DNA from: Monodelphis domestica
Taxonomy: Eukaryota > Chordata > Mammalia > Didelphimorphia > Didelphidae
Direction: 5' to 3'
Assembly: GCF_027887165.1 (NCBI RefSeq)
Contig: NC_077235.1
Span: 53,672,395 to 53,736,394 of the forward strand
Length of the DNA: 64,000 bases
Of this stretch, positions 1 to 64,000 are shown in pieces. Position 1 is the stretch's first letter, and each line of letters begins with the position of its first letter. The notes under the pieces are model-generated. The model saw only the letters and a program-made list of their open reading frames with translations, ran no database searches and was not told where the DNA came from. The translations under genes and the position numbers were made by a program.

Positions 1-698
1 ACTTCCATTTCTGGGAATTAGCAGGAGCTCTCTCTGCCAAAAGCAGAGCAGCTGACAATTTTTTGACTTGCATATTATAATTTCATTCTTCAAAAAAAGG
101 TGCAGGAACCGAAGATGGGAACTTCCGGTTTGGCTTTTGCCAACCGGTAAAACTGGAGTGACTGGTTGCTGGAGTGGAAATGATGAGAACCTCCAGAGGA
201 AGGGACCCTTTAGAATGTGGCCTAGAAAAAAGTTCAGGCATGGCCGGACAAGCACCTTGGATTTTAGGGAACGGGTTTCACACGCTTCAATCCTCAGGGC
301 TGGAAATTCTACAGGGGAAATCAATCCGGGGTTGGGGCATGAGAAGCTCTCCTGAGCAAAAGTGGGGAGGGATAGAGAATTCCAATGAGGAGAAAAAAGG
401 GGTGCTGTCCAAAGCGGATGCCCAGTTAACTTAGCAACCAATTCAGATTGTTTGAAAAAGACATGAACAGAAGAGATAAGCAAGGCTTATTCAACTGAGG
501 ACGATTACAGAAGTGTGACACATGCCTCTCAGAAGGGCACCAGTGGGGCCAAAGCTCAAAATGAATGGAGGCTGTTAAGAAAAGCTAAGGATGACAAAAA
601 GGGATTGGGTGTTTTTTGCTTGGTTTAAAGCTACCTTGGGGGGAAGATAAAACGATCAAAGAAGGGAGAGAAACATTGTGATAAGTCAGCTCCATGCC
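1..698. other. Downstream flank, nothing recognised
   Basis: I recognise no gene, repeat or conserved motif here. Two short open frames (68-355 and 174-434) lack any familiar domain. Confidence 0.5.
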
Positions 699-905
699 AC
701 AATGGATACTGTTGGGTGTAGAGGCAGTAAGACCTGAGTTCAAATCCTGCCTTGGATAATTCCCAGCTGGGTGATACTGGGCAAGTCACCCTCTCAGCCT
801 CAGTTTCTTCACCTGTAAAATGGAGAAAACAATAGCATCTGCCTCATAGGATTGTTGCAAGGCTCAAATTAAATACTCCTTGCAAAGCATTTTGCAATCC
901 TGAAG
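699..905 (+). mobile_element. MIR-type SINE
   Basis: A tRNA-like head (GAGTTCAAATCC box B), the core GGGCAAGTCACC and the tail TCAGTTTCTTCACCTGTAAAATGG appear in the standard MIR order, diverged. Confidence 0.75.
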
Positions 906-1848
906 TTCTCTATTTTGCAAACAGCTGAAGTGCTGCTTGCTGTCATTAAGAATGGAGGAGGGTAGTCATCATTTATCACTCCTTTGTTGCTTCTTTTGCT
1001 TCTTCTGGAGAATGGTCTTTGGACTGGAAAGTACAGAACAAGAACGGCTAGTAGGGAGTTTAAACTCCAAACAAGCAGTGAAATGGAAAAAAGTGCCAAA
1101 CTCTTCTTGATGGGCAGAAATGGGGCCTGTGTTCCCACAATTCCTCCAACACTACTTCTAGCTCCTTGGTTGTACTTCTTCTCTCTCACAGCTCTCTGGA
1201 GTTTGTAACTGCTTTTGAAAATGCTTCTATTTGCTGACGATTTAGCAACTTCCAAAAGACTGGGGAGTACCACAGGACTGAAGAAGGGCAAAATCCCAAT
1301 TTTCTTAAGAGAAGAGAACGGAATTTGGAAACTAGTCAAGCCAGTGAGCTTGGCTTTTATTTCTGGCAGAATTCTAGAACCTATTGTTAAAGGGAGCCAC
1401 CTAGAAAAGGAAGTGGTCACAACAAAAAACCAGCATCATTTCATCAGTCAGGTAAGGGCACGCCAACCTCATTTCCTTTTATGATAGGCTTTCTAGACAG
1501 TTAGAGGTAGTGGAGACAGAGCTGGTCTCAAAGGCCAGGAAGATCATAGCATCATCCTGTACCATTCCCACCCCCTACTCAAACAGGGCCAACGGAAGTA
1601 TTCCTGACTATGGTGCCAGCATCGTAACCAATCTGCCACTTAGCAGTCCAAGTCCTGTCTCTGACAATAGCTGCATGACCCTGGGCAAACCACTTGGCCT
1701 CTTAGGCTCTAGGTAATTCACTAAGGTGCCAGCCTGCCCAGGAAGACGGGATTTTTTTCATCTGAGAGTGCCATATAACAATGAAATCCCAGATCCAGTC
1801 TGTATCCTGGATTCTCTGAGATAGCACAATCAAGGGAATGAGAGTTGT
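906..1848. other. Downstream flank, mostly unassigned
   Basis: Only weak SINE or MIR-like sequence near 1500-1715 (GACCCTGGGCAAACCACTTGG) is recognised. A 183-codon open frame on the minus strand at 869-1420 has no recognisable domain and overlaps the MIR end, so it is not called a gene. Confidence 0.4.
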
Positions 1849-2042
1849 TTTTTTTCCCCCCGTAAATCCTTACCTTCTGTTTTATTATCAGTTCCAAGGT
1901 GAAAGAGTGGTAAAGACTAGGCAGTGCAGGTTAGTGACTTGCCCAAGGTCACACAGCTTGCAAGTTTCTGATGCCAGACTTGATCCCAGGACCTTCCACC
2001 TCTGGACCTGGTTCTCTATTCACTGAGCCACCTAGTTACTCC
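1849..2042 (-). mobile_element. Marsupial tRNA-derived SINE (WSINE1-type)
   Basis: The copy is inverted: T-run and CCTTACCTTCTG tail first, box B and A regions last. It is diverged but near full length. It borders the start of the CR1/L3 relic. Confidence 0.85.
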
Positions 2043-2089
2043 TCAATAAGCATTTATTAAAAACTTACTGTATAATATGCCTAATACTG

Positions 2090-3700
2090 CTGCAGAATAA
2101 CATAGTTTTAGCAAAGCACTTGATAAAGTCACCATGCTATGCTTGTTGACAAGATAGAGAAATCTGAGTAGACAATAGTTCAGTTAAATGGATTTAGAAC
2201 TGGTCGAATGTCTGCTTTTCCCAAAGAGTAATTATTAACAGCTCATTGCCTACCTAGAAGGATACCTCTAGTGCAGCATTGGTGAACCTTTTAGAGATCG
2301 CATGCCCAAACTGCACCTTCAAGCTGCCTGTGAGCCCCCCACATTACCCCAGACAGTGGAGGGAGGAAGTGCTTGCATTGGGCTGTGGGGCAGAAAAGTG
2401 GGGCATGTGTGCCACGCCTTCACCAACATGGGTGTAATGGAATGTTCCAGAGACCTGTGCCCGATCTTGGGCAGTTCATATTTTTATCATTGACTTAGAC
2501 CAGGGCATAGGGATTTGTTATCAAGTATGGAGAAGACACAAAGTTGGGAGTGCAACGGATGACAGTCAGGATCCTCAACGAGCTTCACAGGCTAGGTTTG
2601 GTGGATGTAACAGGGACAGACGTCAGACCGTAACATTTGGCTTCAGAAAAACAACCTTCCTAAGTATAAGTTGAGAAGTGTGATAGCAATAGCAATTCTT
2701 CACTGCTAGAGTCTGATTGTAGATCAGAGCACGCCACCTCCCACTTTATTTCCTTCATGAGTTTTTTTAATTATATGTGATATGTATCCTCTATCACGAT
2801 ATGAGCAATATAGAAATATGTCTTGCATGAAAACCCTGGTATAACCTATATCAGACCATTTACCGCCTTGTGGGGGGGTGGGTTGGGGAGGAAAGGTAAT
2901 GAAGAAAACCTGAACCCTAAAATGTTGGGAAACAATTGTCAAAAGCTGGTTCTACATGTAACTAAAAAAATGTTTGAAATAGTAGTTCCTCTATAAATGA
3001 TCTGAGTGACCTATTGGACCACAAGCTCAATAACGAGTCAGATGGTGTGCAACAGCAAACTTAACAAGCTAATGTAACCTTGGCCTATACCACGAGAATT
3101 TGAGGATCTAGGGCTAGGGATGTGATATTCCTAGATAAGCATATTCTAGATAAGCAGGGCCTCAGTTCCAGGAAATGGGAAGTGGCAGTTCCAGTGCATT
3201 CTGCCTTTGTCAGACCTCAGAGGGAGTACCGTTTAGTGACATGGTTTAAGGACATCCGTAAGCTGGTGAGTGTCTATAAGAGAGAGAGAGCAATCAGAAT
3301 GATGAAAAGACTTGAGTTCATGCCATGAGGAACTGTTGAAGAGACAGGAAAGACAGAGGGTAGGGGATCAGGGAAACAGAACTGCTTTGTCAGAGGATCT
3401 GACTCTGCTCCAGTGGGATTAGACTTAGTCTGTTTGGCCCTAGAAGGCAGAATCAGAAGCAATGGGTAGAAGCTGCAAAGTGGCAAACTGAGGCTTGATG
3501 TCAGGGAAAACTTCTTAACAATAAACACCGTCCCAATATGGAATGGGCCCTTTGGGAAAGTGGCCAATTCCCCTTCCCTGGAGGTCTCTGGGCAGGGGTC
3601 AATGCGTATGTTGGAGAGGAGATTCCTTTTGTGTATCAGATGAACCAGATGGCCACCGGTATCCTTCTAGCTCTCAAATTATAGGATTCTGGGAGGGAAA
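2090..3700 (+). mobile_element. CR1/L3-family LINE relic
   Basis: Phrases of the 3' half of a CR1/L3 element occur in order: TTTTAGCAAAGCACTTGATAAAG, the reverse-transcriptase end AGTATGGAGAAGACACAAAG, GACCACAAGCTCAATA, then the 3' UTR with CTTGATGTCAGGGAAAACTT. It ends with the CR1-like ATTATAGGATTCTGGG. It is heavily decayed, with a hAT-like insert at 2274-2430 and unassigned sequence near 2700-2960. Confidence 0.8.
2274..2430. mobile_element. hAT-like non-autonomous DNA transposon, copy 1
   Basis: The element starts CAGCATTGGTGAACCTTTTA and ends CTTCACCAACATG, imperfect inverted ends, with a GC-rich middle. It interrupts the CR1/L3 relic. The flanking octamers (CTCTAGTG and GTGTAATG) look like a decayed 8-base target duplication. 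It resembles the copy at 30377-30586. Confidence 0.6.
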
Positions 3701-3944
3701 CCAGGGTAACGAAGGGCAGGTAAAGAAAGGGTTTCGAATCTGACGTCAGTGACCATTTTAAAACAATTTTTCTTTTAGTCACTTAAAGCCATTATTCTGA
3801 GAAAGGATCCACAGGCATCACCAGTCTGCCAAAGAGGTCCAAGCCACAGGAAAGTGTCAAGAACTCCTGCTTTGTTACACTTGCTCTGCTGGGTCTTTAA
3901 GGTGGGGCAGACCTAAGGTTTCATTGAGATTGCATGCTCTCAAG

Positions 3945-4065
3945 AGATAGATGGTGGGCTCAAATACCTCTTAGCCATGTGACCCTGGGCAAGTCACTTA
4001 CCCCCATTGCCTACCCATTACTGCTCTCCTGCCTTATTGATCTAAAACAGCAAAGGGATATATGT
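3945..4065 (+). mobile_element. SINE fragment (WSINE1-type)
   Basis: The stretch TGTGACCCTGGGCAAGTCAC and the following CCCATTGCC to CTCTCCTGCCTTA are the SINE body. Both ends are eroded. Confidence 0.65.
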
Positions 4066-5765
4066 TGCTGTTCAAAGAGTGCAACCTGGATCTTCCGCCA
4101 CTTCCTAGCCCTAAGGAATTCCTTCCCCCTCTTCCAATCTGTCTCCTCCTCTGAAAAGCAGTGAGGTTGGGTGAGATGATCTCGAGGATTCCTTCCAGTT
4201 CTGATATGCTCTAGGTCCAAGGCTCTCAGTTCTGGGTATAACATGATCACGAGAACTAGATTCTGGTGGCCGTGAAGAGACAGAATTGGGCCTCGTCCTG
4301 AAATCAGGAACCCCCTGAGAAAGTTCTCCTACCACAGAGTTAGCCAACCTCCTGTGCTCAGCCTGTCAGCCATATGAATGTGGTTCTTCCTGTGAATTTC
4401 TGGGAAAATTGAGAAGACCGGCCCTGCCACATCACCACTGAAGCTGCAAGAGCTGCTGCTGCTGCTGCTGCTGCTGCTGAGTGTCATCGCTGGCTGACTG
4501 ACACCACTCTTGAAGCCGCGGGTGTGGTCACACTGTCAGCACACTCAGGGGGAAAAGGGAGGAAGAAGGGAGGGAGGCCGAAGGGCCTCTCTGGGTGAAC
4601 AAACTTGCAGATCTAATTCTCCAGGAAGGCCCAGAGTGGGAGAGCTCTACATTCCCGAGATCAAGGCGGGGACAGGGAAGAAAACAATTTTGTCCCCCAT
4701 ATCCTCGGGTACTCACTTGGGGGTTCTCCTTTTCCTCTAAAGCTTGAAAGGGTTATAAGTAGAGGGCAAATTTGTAACTAAGACAGAAGGTAAGGGTTAA
4801 CAAAAGCATATTTCAGTGTTCTTGGATGATGGGCCCAGAATGGATTTGCTAAGGGAGATGAAGAGGTTTCCCTAAAAACCAGAGTATGACTCTTCCTGGA
4901 ATGTAGGTGGTCCTGGGTTCACTCGTGGGTCCCAAGCTGGGTTGGTGCCTAGTATGGGCCTGGCCTCAACAAGTTTAGTTCCTTGAGGAGAGGCTCATCC
5001 ATTGGGCCTTCTTCCTACCTCCTTCTCCTTTAACTTTAGCAACAAATGAAGACAGGGTGGAATCAGGGGCAGTAGAGTGGCCCACGTAAAGGACATCAGG
5101 CTCTTCCAAAGATGGGGGCTTGGGGATGATCCTAAGCCCCTGGGAGCTTTGCATTACAAAGACGTAGACCCTCTCATCTACTTCCCAGATAAATCCCCTC
5201 CTGGTCTGGGCTCCTGCATTCTTAGAGCAGCATGATTCAGTTAGCACACTGGCTGGCCTAGGAGTCAGGGGCCCCTCCAGTTTTACTACAAAAATGAACT
5301 TTCTGTATCTTCTCTCATTTGACTGTGGAAAGCCCCTGAGACAGGGAGGTACTGAAGATGTGATTTCCCTTTTAGAGACGAGAGACTTGGCCGGGCTGAA
5401 TGTCAGAGATGGGATTTGAACTCTGGTGCAACCTGACTCCAAGTTTGGTCCTTGTTCCACTATATCTCTCTTGCTCTCTAGATGGCTGTGCTAGAGCAGC
5501 TCACCATATGGCCAGGTGACCTTGGAGCAGCCCTCTCTGGACAGCTATAAAAAAGGAGGCTTTGTTTAGAAGAGCCTTAAGGTCCTCCTCAACTCTAGTC
5601 CAGAGATTCTAAGATGAGGGCTGCAAACAAGGGGAGGAGGGACCCTTCAGATACCCAAGGAGTCCAGCCTATGATACAAGGAGATCAGACACAGGGAGAG
5701 TCCAGCCTGTCTGCCTGTTGGCCCAACCACCCCCTTTATCCCTTTCATTCCAAGACCACGGTTTT
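4066..5765. other. Downstream flank beyond the OCRL poly(A) site
   Basis: It holds a (CTG)9 repeat at 4453-4479 and MIR-like sequence in reverse orientation at about 5350-5460. A 161-codon minus-strand open frame at 4975-5460 overlaps that repeat and is not called. APLN lies next to OCRL in human, tail to tail, but none of it is seen here. Confidence 0.5.
4453..4479. repeat. (CTG)9 trinucleotide repeat
   Basis: Nine perfect CTG units on the plus strand, CAG on the strand that reads OCRL. It lies about 1.3 kb beyond the expected OCRL poly(A) site. Confidence 0.95.
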
Positions 5766-62898
<57,133 letters not shown>

Positions 62899-63310
62899 CC
62901 CGGCGGCTGGGCGGCAGGTCGCCGAGGCTGGCGAGCAGCGGTCACACGGGGTAAACCCGACGGCCCAATCGCCGGCCCTCTCCTTCCCACCTCAGCCGGT
63001 CTTATGGGCCCTCAGACGGTCTGCCTACTTGTCGCCTGTCGGGAGAATAGCCCAACGCCTTCCCAGAGAGCTCCCGCGTTCCGTCTGTGAGAGAGCGCCG
63101 CCGCCGCCACCAACGGTCTGGGAGCCAGAACGAGTGCACCAAGTGAGCACCCGCGGGAGCGAGCGCCGCCGTTAGCGCGGCGCTCCGCCCTCCGCCAACG
63201 GCGCCCCCGCGTGTCCCAGCGCCGCCACTGCAGAGCCCTCCCTCGCGAGCCTCCTGCTGGCTGGGAAGCCAGCCAGCCAGCCGGCCATCTGCTGAGATCA
63301 CAGGCTTTCA

Positions 63311-64000
63311 ATGAATTGACAATGGTCGTCCTAGCCTACATCATCCTCTCCAACCCGGTGCCTTTCTAGGCTAGCCGCAGTCACGGAAGTATGGACAGAC
63401 CACTTAGCCTTCCTGTCCTATCCCTGCTACTTCATAGTTGGCCAGTGACTGAGGGGACACTAGTGCCACTCATTCATCAGTGGGTGCCCTAGTAAGTCAG
63501 CTTGTTTAAAAAGGGCCCATCTGGGAGCAGCTAGGAAGCTCTGTGGCTGGAGAGCCAGGCCTGGAGACAGGAGGTCCTGGGTTCAAATGGGGCCTCAGAT
63601 ACCTCATAGTTATGTGACCCTGGGCAAGTCTCTTGACCCCCATTGCCTAGCCCTTACTGCTCTTCTGCCTTGGAACCAATACACAGTGAGACAGAAGATA
63701 AGGGACTAAAATAAGCAAACTTTTAAAAATAGAAAAATAATTTGAAAGGACCCATCTACATTGAGAAATGAGGTTCCTCCACAAGATATGCCAATGCAAT
63801 TCATGACTCCTCCAGGTACCTGGATCCACCCGCGTTATCCCCCCCCCCCCAAAGTGTCAGGCAGTATTATGTTAAAAACCTCTCTGAGTCCCAGCTTACT
63901 GGTGAGTAAAAGGAGACTTAGATCAAATGATCCCGTGGACCCTAGAGGCAAGAATGCTGCCTCCCAAGACCTGGGTTGAAATTCTGCCTGCTTTTCTTTT
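63311..64000. other. Upstream flank of OCRL
   Basis: Beyond the CpG island, base composition returns to normal. Apart from the SINE at 63523-63712 and a C-run at 63839-63850, nothing is recognised. Confidence 0.5.
63523..63712 (+). mobile_element. SINE (WSINE1-type) upstream of the promoter
   Basis: Plus-strand copy about 230 bases beyond the CpG island edge, with a shortened spacer. Confidence 0.9.

Noticed and set aside
869-1420. 183-codon open frame on the minus strand
   Set aside because: No recognisable domain, biased toward Ser and Leu, overlaps the end of a MIR, and has no supporting gene structure around it.
4975-5460. 161-codon open frame on the minus strand just beyond OCRL
   Set aside because: Part of it is inverted MIR-like sequence; it lies past the poly(A) site, and no domain is seen.
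1-5765. APLN, the neighbour of OCRL in human
   Set aside because: No apelin-like coding sequence was found on either strand; in human the gene is tens of kilobases away, so it probably lies outside the window.

Overview
The window is mammalian genomic DNA holding one split gene, OCRL, the phosphatidylinositol 4,5-bisphosphate 5-phosphatase mutated in human Lowe syndrome. It is read on the minus strand. Twenty-four coding exons were placed by translating the reverse strand and checking that every splice phase joins. Together they give 2,697 coding bases (898 residues plus stop), against 901 residues for human isoform a, which I am recalling from memory. All exons from 2 to the last have GT-AG junctions. 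The first exon and the exact start of exon 2 are less certain.

The organism is a marsupial, probably an Australasian one. The window is crowded with about 34 copies of a roughly 200-base tRNA-derived SINE (the type I associate with the name WSINE1). It also has MAR1-like and MIR elements, L2, CR1/L3 and marsupial-type L1 LINE pieces, and a small hAT-like DNA transposon family. Human OCRL lies at Xq26.1, in the part of the X shared with marsupials, so this is probably X chromosome sequence. That is inference.

Layout, left to right: 1-5765 is sequence downstream of OCRL with no gene, holding a broken CR1/L3 LINE and other repeats. The interval 5770-8302 is a long, SINE-free 3' untranslated region with one canonical poly(A) signal. 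From 8303 to 22022 lie the RhoGAP-like exons, including a 24-base alternative microexon at 14394-14417. From 23141 to 23923 lie exons 16 and 17, which with the 22 kb exon make the ASH domain. From 27458 to 45206 lie the 5-phosphatase exons and the linker, split by a large intron with an L1 relic. From 45297 to 55947 lie the linker and PH-domain exons. The interval 62330-63290 is a CpG island holding exons 1 and 2 and the promoter; 63311-64000 is upstream DNA.

The protein reads PH-like domain, clathrin box LIDIA, linker, inositol 5-phosphatase, ASH domain, clathrin box LIDL, RhoGAP-like domain. Points worth a second look are the microexon that changes the residue after the second clathrin box, an apparent shift of the exon 2 splice acceptor, a (TC)n microsatellite acting as a splice pyrimidine tract, a tRNA-Met-like relic with an ACC anticodon, and several nested transposon insertions. 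No retroviral or LTR element, CRISPR array or second protein-coding gene was recognised.
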